DNA of 64,000 nt from assembly GCA_036346275.1 (NCBI GenBank), contig CM070719.1, positions 13,371,185 to 13,435,184 on the forward strand, given 5' to 3'. A model generated the notes under the pieces. That model did no database searches, was not told where the DNA came from, and worked only from the letters and a program-made list of their open reading frames with translations. Below, one piece after another: positions 21,827-32,069 of the stretch (positions are counted from its first letter, which is position 1; each line of letters begins with the position of its first letter). The stretch comes from Otatea glauca. Lineage: Eukaryota; Streptophyta; Magnoliopsida; Poales; Poaceae. Position numbers and translations under genes: made by a program.

Positions 21827-23675
21827 GGGGGAGCTGGTTTGTACATTATGTACTATATATTTTCTTCCAGTTTTTCTTTTCTGTGTGTTTCTTCTGGGTG
21901 TCTTTGGGCTTGTTTTCTTGAGTTGAGTTCACTCACTTAGACTTCTGGCATGCCTTGCATGGTCCTCTTATCTTGTGCTTTAGGTTGCTATCATGCGTGA
22001 TTAGCTGTTCTCTCTTCTCTCTAGGTTGAGTTCCCTCACAGTCTTATAAGTCTAGCAAGTTTTGGGGCCTCCTAGGTAGACAGGGTCTGTGTGCACTCCT
22101 TAGTTGGGATCTAGAGTCAACTTCCCTATGTCAGTCTCTGGGGAAGATAAGAGCGAGTCTGAGCCATAGTGAATCTCTTCTATCTTATCTATGCTAAATA
22201 GCCATCCAGTGTTGCAGTTTCTCGACTTCTTCTCCTCATTCTGTTTTTCTGGTTATTATTGAGTTCATTCGGTTTTTCTTTATGCCTAATCTTGATAATA
22301 ACTCAACTTTAACCAGATTTGAGCTTAAAATTAATTCATTTGTTGAGGGGGAGTTTGGGAATCTGTTCATGCATTGCATTTAGACTGCATTTCCTGTTTA
22401 ATGAGCTTTGTCTATTATGCAATTGAATTCTTCTTCATGCTATACACCATGCTACATCATATGGAGGAAATCACTAGCTTAGATATGTCCAAGTTCATTT
22501 AACTTGCTAATCTTAAAAATGAAGTAAGCCTTAAATGAAAAACTTGATGAAACTTGTTGCTTTTACTTGCTAGGTTTCTTCTCTAGAGTTTTGTGCCATA
22601 ATTTGAGAAATTTTGGAGTTCTCTAGAGTCCCTATAGCAACTTGGGTGAAACTAGTTCGTTTCATACGTGAGTCCTTCATTTGCTCAAAAATCATTATAC
22701 TAAAAATAAAAATTAAACAAAATTGACTCTTCTTGTGCACATATGACTCAACACCTTGTATTCACAAGACCGCTTCCCATTGCACATGGGATGAACTTGG
22801 AATACATCGTGTTTGACCCAGACCATCCTCTTAAGAGTTCATGTTGAGATGGTCGCATACGGCTTGAGTCAATTGGTTGTCAAAAGAAAATGCAAATAAA
22901 TTAAAAACAAAGACATATGTGGGTAAAGAATGCAAATAGTATCAAACATTTGCACCCCGCTATGTCTTGTATGATGATAAATCAAAATTTGCATTAATTG
23001 ATAAATGAGCCCGAAGGACCTTGTATGCTCTTCTAGATTCCCCAAAGTGTTGAGTAGGTTGAACTCTAGGTTTTCCTTTTGATCCTTAGAGTGGCTATTC
23101 TTCTATTTTTGAAACTAAAGCTAAGTGTTGCACTTGTCAAATCTTGATAAAAATGAAATATTCAAATCTAAGCTTGTATTTGCACTTGGACATATCTTAG
23201 ACTAGTCTAATCTAAAAATTGACTAGCTTGGTGTCATATCTTGTCACTGCGATCAATTGGATAATTTTCAAAGCTCCCTTAGGTTGCATTTCATGCATAC
23301 ATAAAAAGAGAGAGAAAATTCCATTTTGATGTCTATATTGCCAAAAGGGGGAGAAAATATAAGAAAAGGCATCATTAAAAAAAAGAGATAAAAATGTGAA
23401 AGCTTGTTGTTTCTTTTGATCTTTGTAAATCTTTGCTATTTCTTATGGATCATAATCACATTTGGCACTTATGATTGGTTTTTAGAGCTTTTGTGGAAAA
23501 CTTGCTCTTTTCATTGTCTTGCTCTAAATTCTTTCTGCCAACTTGATCATGATTTTATACCTTTCTCTCTGGACCAAGTTTGGCTTTGCAATCAAATTGC
23601 TTTTTTCTTCTCTCATTCAAACTCAAATTTATGCCTTTTGATGTGGTTTGTCAATATACTCATCAAGGGGGAGAT
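21827..23675 (+). other. Sirevirus non-coding 3' region with four polypurine tract-like words
   Basis: No open frame longer than about 105 codons and no recognised protein are present. GGGGGAG words lie at 21825-21833, 22345-22353, 23343-23354 and 23664-23675; the last abuts the 3' LTR and is the functional tract. Repeated polypurine tracts are described for Sireviruses. An envelope-like ORF, present in some members, is not seen. The sequence is AT-rich and unlike the LTR. Confidence 0.7.
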
Positions 23676-25703
23676 TGAAGGACCATGTGGAGGTCCATCC
23701 ATATTTGTGATGAGTATTTGACTTTATTTGAGCAAGGTGTGCTCAAGTTTGAGTTTGATTTGGATTGTTTTTCGAGATAGAGCAATTTGGTTGGCTGGTC
23801 GTAGACCAATCGTTCGACCCCGAGTGGTTTGGGCCTTGGTTGAGTCGGAGACCAGTCGTCCAACCCCGAGTGGTCGGGGCTTTGACTGGTCGGAGACCAG
23901 TGATCAGACTCCGAGTGGTTGAGACTCCGAGTGGTTGAGTCGCAGACCAGTCGTCCGACCCCGAGTGGTCGGGGCTTTGACTGGTCGGAGACCAGTGGTC
24001 AGACTCCGAGTGGTTGAGTCGCAGACCAGTCGTCCGACCCCGAGAGGTCGGGGCTTTGGCTGGTCGCAGACCAGTCGTTCGACCCCGAGAGGTCGGGGCT
24101 TTGGCTGGATGGAGACCAATGGTCAGACCTCGAGTGGTCGGGTTGGAGAAAAATGGTCAGACCTCGAGTGGTCGGGGTTTTTGCTGGTTAGCGTAGTGTA
24201 TATCTTTCTGTTGAGATGGATATGTGTTGTTGGACATTGCTATGTGATGTTGGTTTCCTTGTCTATGATAGTTGCAGGACTTTGGAGCTAGGTCATGGTG
24301 AGGCGAAGGGGATCAGGACTAGGCTGGGAGAGCTGAGGTCCAGATGATCAAGGTGTCGCCAAAGATGACTGAGGCAGGCGTGGCGCAAGCCGAGAAGACA
24401 AAGGAATGGATGAGATGCTAACTTGGAGCTGCTCTGATCAAGGAGGACCGTTAGATCGTGGTCAGGAAGATAGAGTAGCGGGTCAAGTTAGTGTGAGTTG
24501 AAAAGCGTGCAAAACCCGTTTGTTGTTGGGTTTCGGGTGAGCCCATGCATAGCTTTGTGAGTGGGTAAAATCTCAGCCCTTGATGGAGTGCTCTAGGGTT
24601 TAGAGGCTAATCCAAGGGTGGTAGGTGGTCCAAGCCTGCTATAAATAGACAGGGAGAGGGGTGTCTCCTTGTGGGGCGTGAGCAGGTGAGGAAAGTGTAC
24701 GTGAGTAGGTGAGAGTGCTCTGGAGGCCTCTGTGCTCCTGAAGCTTTGCCCACTTTGTAGTGAGGCTGTGTAAACCTACCCTCTGGAAATGAAAGACTGC
24801 TTTCCCCATCTTTGAGTTCACTTTCCTCATTCACATTATGCTTTAAATTCAACATTTAATTTCATGCACTTTACCTTCTGTATGGTTGGATTTTCTTCCT
24901 CTCCTTCTAAGTGCTTTTGGATTTTATGCCAAGGATGAAAGATTGCTGGATGAATCTTCTATAGATCATATCCCAATCATCTAGGCAATCTACAACCTCT
25001 TCTATTCAGTTTTGCAAGAAACCAATTTTTGTGCCTAGTAGAAGAAAGTGCTTTCAGATCGTGTTTCTATTTGTTTGAAGGGTTGTTTCTTCGTGTACTT
25101 ACTTGCTACGATTTGTGGAGAGTCTTCCAAGGATATTCTGACCATCAACTCCCACCAGCAAGTTAGGGGTGAGATCTGTGTTCGTGACTCTGTGTTTGGT
25201 GTTGCATTTGTTAACTGAAAAGGACGGAACCTTGGTATCAATTCCTTCAATTGATGTTTGAAATAGGTTCTGACACCCTTAGGGAGGTGCACACCAATTT
25301 TCACTGTTTTGGATCAGTAGATCAAAAGTTACATCGATTTCTTTTTAAGATTGTGCCGAAGTTCTTGTTCACTGAACACTATTCACACCGAAGTCTTGTT
25401 CATCCGACCTCTTGGTCGGAATCTATTCATCCGACCTCTGCGGTCGGAGTATTATTCATCGAAACGATCTTGGTAGAAGTCTTGTTCATCTCGAGCCTTG
25501 TTCATCGACGAGCTACCCTATCGGTCGATTTTCTTGTTCACCCGACCGTAACTGGTATGTGCCTCTGTTCATGCAATTGCTTGATCGATGGTTCAGTTCC
25601 TTCTTTCTAGTCTTTTGGTGGTTTGAATTCTAGGGGGAAAGTTTATTCGAAAATTTTATTTGGGATCATTCACCCCCCCTCTGATCGCCATTTCGATCTT
25701 TCA
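23676..25703 (+). repeat. Sirevirus 3' LTR
   Basis: It begins TGAAGGACCATG after AAGGGGGAGAT and ends GATCTTTCA, then GTTTC (target duplication, 25704-25708). It is shorter than the 5' LTR, with fewer palindromic units and small indels, chiefly in the CTGTTC repeat stretch near 25370-25560. Confidence 0.93.
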
Positions 25704-26580
25704 GTTTCCTAAGAATCCCATCAGATCGTGAGATCAAGTTTGTTAGTGAGTTAGTGCCTGATACAGCACCAAAAGTAAAGAGACCTCATCGAATGCCTAT
25801 TGATGAGCTAGTTGAGATGAAGAAGCAGATCGAAGAGTCATAGAAAAATGCTTCGCTAGAGCCAGTTGTCACCACAGGGTGCGCCTGTTCTGTTTGAAGA
25901 GGGGAGCTTAAGGATGTGTATCGACCGTCGAGCATTTCATCAAGTGATGATTAAAAGGGTAAGTATTCACTGCCCAGGATCGTAATTGGTTTGATCAGTC
26001 CAAAAAAGAGCTGGAATGTTCTCAAGGATAAATCTTCGATCGAGATATCATCAGTAAGAATTCGTGCAAAGAATGTTCTTAAGTCAGAGGTTTCTACGCG
26101 ATATGGACAATAGGAGTTCTGATTGTATGCGCTAGAAGGATCAATGCCATGGCATAAGGTATGAACTCGATGAATGAAATTTCATGGGATAATTGGACAA
26201 GCTGTTGTCGTGCACATAGATGGCATTCTTGTTACTCCAAGACAAGGGAAGCACATGCTTAGAAGTAATTGAGATGGGTTGGAAAAGCTGCAAGAGGCGA
26301 TAGTTGTGCGCTAAGTGTATTTGTTGGAAGAAGGAAATCGAGTTTCTTGAGTGCAGTAATGGTTTCAAAAAGGGGTTGTTGTTGATCTGAGAAAGTGAAA
26401 GTAATGTGTATTGCAAGCAACCAAAGTCTGTTACCTGGATTCGTGATTTTCTGAAAATAATAAGGTGATACCATTGATTTATCAAAGGATTCTTGACGAT
26501 TGTGAGACCGCTTAAGCAATTGTTGGGAAATGAGAAGAAGTTTGCATGGACGCCGTAGTGCATGCTTTGAAGTTATTGCG
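25704..26580 (+). pseudogene. Tekay-A reverse transcriptase, strongly degraded
   Basis: The sequence can be followed by alignment with Tekay-C 57880-58790, but all frames are broken. Pieces seen are RPHRMPIDELVEMKKQI (about 25771), SLPRIVIGLI, and HIDGILVTP near 26216, where relatives have FIDDILVYS; the second catalytic Asp is Gly. Confidence is high for origin and low for detail. Confidence 0.7.
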
Positions 26581-26990
26581 TCATTATGTTGAAGGAAATA
26601 TGTACGGACCATAAGAGTTCAAAGTGCAGACCTTAACATAGAGCGAGGAGGATGGTTGGGGTTGACTAAGTATTATAATGTTGGGATCCGTTATCATCTT
26701 GGTAAGGCTAATGTGGTATCCGATGTCTTAAGTCGTAAAGGCCATAGTGCCAATACACTAATATCAAGTGATCAATCAAAATGGTTCAAGGAGTTTCAAA
26801 AGTTGAAATTAGAAGTGGTTTCGCAAGGATTTAAAGCTACTTTGGAAGTTAAGCCAATACTTGGAGATCAGATCAAAGCAGGTCAAAAAGATGAAGGCTT
26901 AGCTGAGGACTTTATCATGGATGACCAAGGAACCACACGGTTTAAAGGTCGAAGCTATGTATCGAATAAAGAAAGAGCTTAAGCAGTTGA
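26581..26990 (+). pseudogene. Tekay-A RNase H end and linker
   Basis: The frame 26656-26982 has VGIRYHLGKANVVSDVLSRK, the end of gypsy RNase H, then the linker LKLEVVSQGFKATLEVKPIL. It ends in a frame break. The first half of RNase H is present only as remnants (LRHYVEGN near 26575). Confidence 0.75.
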
Positions 26991-28284
26991 TTTTGGAAGA
27001 AGCTCATGATTCTAAGTATTCAATTCATCCAGAAAAGTGCTAAGATATATCAAGGTCTTAAGGAAAGATTTTGGTAGCTTAAGATGAAGCGTGAAGTTAC
27101 TAAAAATATCGCTTTGTGTGACGTGTGTTAGAGAATGAAAGCGGTGCATCAGAGATCAGCAAGTTTGTTACAGTCGGTGCAGAGTTCTGAGTGGAGGAAA
27201 GAGGCAAATCAGTAATAAGATACCTAGCGTTGAGAATGGTCAAGAATCCAGAAGGGATATGGTTCCGTTTGGACCATCGTTGACCGTTTGGCCGAAGTCG
27301 CTTATTTCACACCAGTAAGACTACTTATGCTGGAGATCAGTTGGTAGGACTATATATAATTGTGTGTTTGCATGGTATGTCTAAGAAGGTTGTGTCAAAC
27401 AGAGGTACCCAATTTACCTCAAGATTTTGGAACAAGTTGCATGAAGCAATGGGAACTCGCCTGAATTTCAGTACAGCATATCACCCGCAGACAGATGGTC
27501 AGACTTAGAGAGTAAATCAGATTCTAGAGGATATGTTGAGAGCTTGTGCTTTAGCTTATGCTACGTCATGTGATAAATGTTTGCCGTATGCAGAATTCAG
27601 CTACAATAATAGTTATCAAGCTAGCCTACAGATGTCACCGTTTGAGGCATTGTATGGACGTGCTTGTCATACTCCGTTAAATTGGAATGAGACAGGAGAG
27701 CGTTTGGTGTTTGGGCCAGGTATTCTCGAGGAAGCAGAAAATCAAGTTGTGATGATCAGAGAGAGGTTGAAGATAGCACAGTCAAGGCAAAAAAGCTACG
27801 CCGATAACCAACGTCGAGATTTGAGTTTTGAGCCAGGGGATTATGTGTATCTCAGGGTTACCCCTCTTAAAGGTGTTAAAAGGTTTCACGTTAAGGGAAA
27901 GTTAGCACCAAGATATATTGGTCCGTTCAAGACTCTGAGCCGTCGAGGAGAAGTAGCTTATCAGTTGGAGTTGCCTCAGTCTTTGGTAGTAGTGCATGAT
28001 GTATTCCATGTGTCGCAGCTCAAGAAATGTCTCAGAGTACCAGCAGAACAAACCCCGTTGGACGCAATAGAGCTGCAGGAAGATTTGGCTTACAAGGAGC
28101 GGCCGATCAATCTTGGATGTTATGGGCGCAAGACTAGAAGCAATTCTATTCGCTTTGCGAGTTGATGGAGCAATCATTACGAAAGTGAAGCAACCTGGGA
28201 GCGTGAAGAAAATTTGAAGGCGAGTTTCCAAACCTATTCTCTAGTTAGTACTGAATCTCGGTCGAGATTCGTTAAGAGGAGGTT
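26991..28284 (+). pseudogene. Tekay-A integrase with chromodomain, and polypurine tract
   Basis: The zinc region (HDSKYSIHP, then CDVC) is at 26990-27130 and the core is near 27240-27530. The word SNRGTQFTS (about 27400) has Asn where the catalytic Asp should be. The frame 27533-28165 is open: YAEFSYNNSYQASLQMSPFE, GDYVYLRVTPLKGVKRFHVK, LAPRYIGPFKTLSRRGEVAY and VFHVSQLKKCLRVP. After a stop, WSNHYESEATWEREENL (28166-28216) is a chromodomain end, which guides insertion to particular chromatin in chromoviruses. The purine-rich tract AAGAGGAGG precedes the LTR at 28285. Confidence 0.88.
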
Positions 28285-31200
28285 TGTAACATCCCAAAAA
28301 TTTGCTCAAATAATATTTTATTGCTTAAATGTGCATTTATGATTTTCTGGAATTTATTTGGATTTTTCTGGATTTATTTGAATTAATTTCAAATTAAGAA
28401 TATCGACCTTCTGTTCAAATCTAATTAAATTTATGCAAAGTTAAAATAAAGTTTTGCCAAAAATATTTTATTTAAGTCCAGAATGTCTCAAAGTATTTTT
28501 GAGATATTTCTGGGATTTTTCCTGATTATTTATTTGCCTAAAAGTAATAAAAGGAATTTCTGTAATTATTTTAATTGATAAAACAAGAAAATCTCGTTTA
28601 AACAGTAATGGGCCGAGCCCATGAACTGTGCGTGTGTCGGCCCATGTGTGGAGGTGCGCTTCGCCAGCCGTTGATCTTGCATCGGGCGGTCAGGAGCAAT
28701 CGCGCGTAAAACCCAAACCCTAGCGCTAGGAACCGGTAGATCAGGATCGAACGGTTAGGAGTAAGCCGTATCGGTTTAGGTAAGTGGAGATCGTGTTCGT
28801 TGGTTAGCTGCGGGCGGATCGGATCCAGCCACGTCGTCGGGAATTGCAGCCGTTCGTCCGCCATCGGATGGTTGTCGGCCGTCGTGTTCGCGTGGGACTC
28901 GGACGCCGCCGTCGTATCCGAGATGGACATCGCCGCCGCGTCGGTTGGGTTTCCTAGCGCCGTACGCGATCGTCGAGGGCTATTTAAAGGTGTCGCAGCC
29001 TCTCCGAGGTTCGTCTTAGTGTGCCACAGCGTTTAGTTGGAACCGTTTCGCGAGAGCCGTCTCAGAGCGCGCCGAGAGCTCGCCGAGCGAAGAGGACGCA
29101 GCCGCCGCGGGTTTTCTTCAAGAACACCATCGTATCGTCTTCCTTCACCGCGTGTGAGGACCTTTTGAGATCACCGCAGCGGGCCCCGTTAAATCCAATT
29201 GAACCTGCGCCGAGAATCTCACCGCATCGCCGGGTCTGCCATCTTCTTCCTCGCGTCCGGTGAGTGCCGCATCGCCGCGACATTGTTTCCGTGGGGATAG
29301 GCATTGGCCGTCGGATTTCATCGCGTGGCCCAGATCACGCCGGGCGCGGGACCAATCGCAAGAGGACGCGTGGCGGTGTTGGGTTCGAAGCGCCGTGCGC
29401 CGAATCTACGGTGGATGGGTGCCGCGCTGTGGACCGGACGTATAGACCGAGCCACGTGGAGGACTTTGGTTGTGCCGCGTGTTGCAATGACGTCATCACT
29501 TGCATCAGGTGGTCCACGGGAACAGTACCCCAGTCCACGGTGAACTCGGGATTTCATGGACTCAGTTTATGCGTCGGGAGCACGTGTCAGCTTTTGATTG
29601 GTGCACGTGTCGCCGTGGAGTAATTAGGAGTTTTCAGTATAAAAAGAACTCTGGAAAATTGGATTTTCTAATTTCTGTATTTTCAGAATTATTCCAAACT
29701 TCAAAAGGCTATATCTTTTGCATCTTAACTCGGAATTGAGTGATTCAGATTTCTAAAAATTTGTAAAATTGAGATATTTTTAATGGTGAATTTTATTTGA
29801 TTTGTGGAGTTCAATTGCTTTCTGTTTTGGTATTTATTTGCTTTTCTCCTTCGGTACGCGTAGACGTTGAATTGTGCAACGCTTCGGAGGAAGATCCAAC
29901 AACTCAAGAGCAAGCTCCAGAGCAAGATCAGAACCTATTCCAAGGCAAGTTGTGCTTTGATCATGTTGAACCCATGTTTATAAAATTGCTATATTTGTTT
30001 TACCCTATTGCATATTATTTCAAGTATACAATTGTTTCAAATTAAATTGGGATTTAGCTATTATACCAGATTGATCTATACCCTACCTTGTTATTGTATG
30101 CCATGATCTATTGTCACCCTAGATTGGTTCACTATAGTTGGTTAGTAATGATAATCAACATGGGATGGTTAGACCGTATTAGTTGCTTAGTCATGCTACG
30201 TCATCACATGTCTCTGAATCGTTGATAATTAATCTTGACTAATGGAATATGGAACAATGTTATGAACTTGTGTGTCATGTGGGATCACACAATGAGATTG
30301 AGTTGTTGTGGCGAGTCATGTCACGCAACGATGTTGAATTGTTGATGGCACGTGGTGCTTGGTAATCAACTTGGGTGATAATCACTTAGATTGGGGCAAG
30401 TGACAAGGGGCGAGTATGCCAAGGTGGGCCCAATGGGCAGAGGGTATGTGGATGTCTTGCCTTGATCACTCTAAGGACTTAACCTTGCAAGCCTTTGACC
30501 TGAGTCCATCATGCAACCACATGTCTGGTATGGGCCAGCCTAGCTGATTAATTTGCAATGCCTTAACTTTGGTACTATCTTGGTCGGTGTGAGTTCCCGA
30601 GTTATGGAGTAATTCACATGGCGCAAGAGGGGGGCCTTGGTTGTGGTTTTCAAACCCACCAGTGTTGAAACCTTAGCGGGTAGTACTGGGTTAAGCCAGA
30701 GCATTGTAAAGGTTTTGTCATGATCTCTCTGCCGACACACCCAAGGAAGTGTGTTAACCCGGAAGGCACCAAGAGACGATCATGTCGTGTGGGTAAAGTG
30801 CACAACCTCTGCAGAGTGTCAAACCTATTCGAATAGCCGTGCTCGCGGTATTGAGCAATGCTCGGGAATTACAGTTAAGGGTTAGCTTAATTAAATGGAC
30901 AACTTGGTTGGGATGGCGGGATTGCCATATGGAAGGTTGAAACTTGATTTAGGATTGGAAACTTGGTTTACTTGAGAAATGCTGAATCTATTTATTATTG
31001 TTATTTGTTTTACAGTCTTTACAATCTATTTATTGTATTTGTTCATAAATGCTACTTATTGCAAAATAGCCATGATAGCCTATCCATTGGAATAAACCTT
31101 GCATATAGTTATGTTAGAATTGCATTCTGTGCACAACTTGTTGAGTGCTTTAAGTACTCACCCTTGCCAACAACAACATCACCAGTTGAAGAGTCTACAT

Positions 31201-31515
31201 GAATGCTGGAGGAAAGATTCCAGGAGGGGACGAATGTTTAGGGCGCAAGCCTTGTCGATTACTGTGGTATCTTGAGGGTTATCTACGTTTTCATTTATTT
31301 GCGGTTTAATATGTTATTCAGCCTTGCGAGGCATAGTCATGTAAGTGGACCATAAGGTCATTCAACTAGTAGTATATATCATATGATATCTTTCGTAATG
31401 CTTTCGCTATGTATGATTATGATATTTACTTATGTTGAGCCTGTGTGCACTAGCGTGATCCTGGACTAGTGCGGTATACATAGAGGGTCCGAATTTGCAT
31501 ATTCGGGTCCCGACA
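28285..31515 (+). repeat. Tekay-A 3' LTR
   Basis: TGTAACATCCC to GGGTCCCGACA, followed by GAGGT. It is better preserved than the 5' copy, with a TATA box at 28981 and both inverted repeats at the 3' end perfect (31447-31472 and about 31489-31506). It is the best template for the LTR family. Confidence 0.95.
29854..31241 (+). CDS. Candidate small split ORF in the Tekay-A 3' LTR (29854-29973 and 31155-31241)
   Basis: Block 1 is the same as in the 5' LTR apart from LCFDHVEP against LCFDYVEP. Block 2 starts YSPLPTTTSPVEEST and then has a TGA caused by a small change; the rest (GGAAAGATTCCAGGAGGGG) is still alignable with the acidic tail and the TAG at 31239-31241. The AAGGCAAGT donor word is at 29942-29950. 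Upstream, the GC-rich exon-like block ends CCG then GTGAGT at about 29256-29263, a possible leader donor. Coding status is unproven. Confidence 0.35.
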
Positions 31516-32069
31516 GAGGTCGCAGTTTCTAAATTCACCACCGGGGATGATCCCGGTCGCGATAAGCCGCTCGGCCACAGTAAGCCGGCCTTTCCCCCAG
31601 GGCCAAGTGGCCAGGTTCGAATTTCTAAACCGCCCTCTGAGGGAGCCCCCCGAGCTCGAATATCTCTGAGCTCGCCGGGCTAGACCCGAGGCCCAAACCT
31701 GGCATGAGCCTGAGGTATTTCCAGGCCGGTCAGTCCGAGTTGTGCCCAAAGCCTGAGTATTTCCAGGCTCGGCCTCGGTTAATCTAACCTCGAGTATCCC
31801 TGAACTCGGTCAACCCAATACGGGTGGTCTGGGCTGAAATCAATAGCTCGCCCAGCAAACACCTCCGGCTATTTTTTGCTCCATACGTCGCAATCTGACG
31901 TCGCTCGGACTCTTCTACGAAGCAGACTAAGCAAGCTTTTGAAAGTGGCAAAGAGCAAAAAAGCAAGCAAAGTCATCTAAGAACAATTTTATAAATCATG
32001 GCAAAACAATACATTGTCTTTACAAGGGGTGCGAATATCTCGCCCCCACCTTTCCATTAACCTATTTTC
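31516..32069 (+). repeat. Tat spacer, second part
   Basis: It continues the spacer after Tekay-A with the same words (GGTCGCAGTTTCTAAATTCA, CGATAAGCCGC) as at 7010-7080, then unique AT-richer sequence to the end of the antisense gene. GAGGT at 31516-31520 is the right copy of the target duplication. No plus-strand gene is present. Confidence 0.8.

Larger units (their letters stand above)
13804..25703 (+). mobile_element. Ty1/copia Sirevirus-lineage retrotransposon, full length
   Basis: Direct LTRs at 13804-15872 and 23676-25703 (2069 and 2028 bases, TGAAGGACC ... TCTTTCA) flank a 7.8 kb internal region with perfect target duplication GTTTC. Order gag, protease, integrase, RT, RNase H is that of Ty1/copia. 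A gag extended by a coiled-coil part, a long non-coding stretch after RNase H and several polypurine tracts ending in GGGGGAG are Sirevirus marks. All ORFs have frameshifts, and RT has lost a catalytic Asp, so this copy is dead. A solo LTR of the same family lies at 60357-62001. Confidence 0.93.
7991..31515 (+). mobile_element. Tekay-A: full-length Tekay/Del-type chromovirus with nested Sirevirus
   Basis: Two direct LTRs (7991-11171 and 28285-31515, 3181 and 3231 bases) enclose an internal region, with a perfect 5-bp target duplication GAGGT. Order is LTR, primer site, gag with several zinc knuckles, protease remnant, RT, RNase H, integrase, chromodomain, polypurine tract (near 28272-28283), LTR. 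Integrase C-terminal motifs (FHVKGKLAPRYIGPF, VFHVSQLKKCL) and a terminal chromodomain place it among chromoviruses; the long LTRs suggest Tekay/Del (RIRE3-like). The internal region is split at 13803/25704 by a Sirevirus. Nearly every protein domain is broken, so it is inactive, but the two LTRs are still clearly alike. Confidence 0.93.
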
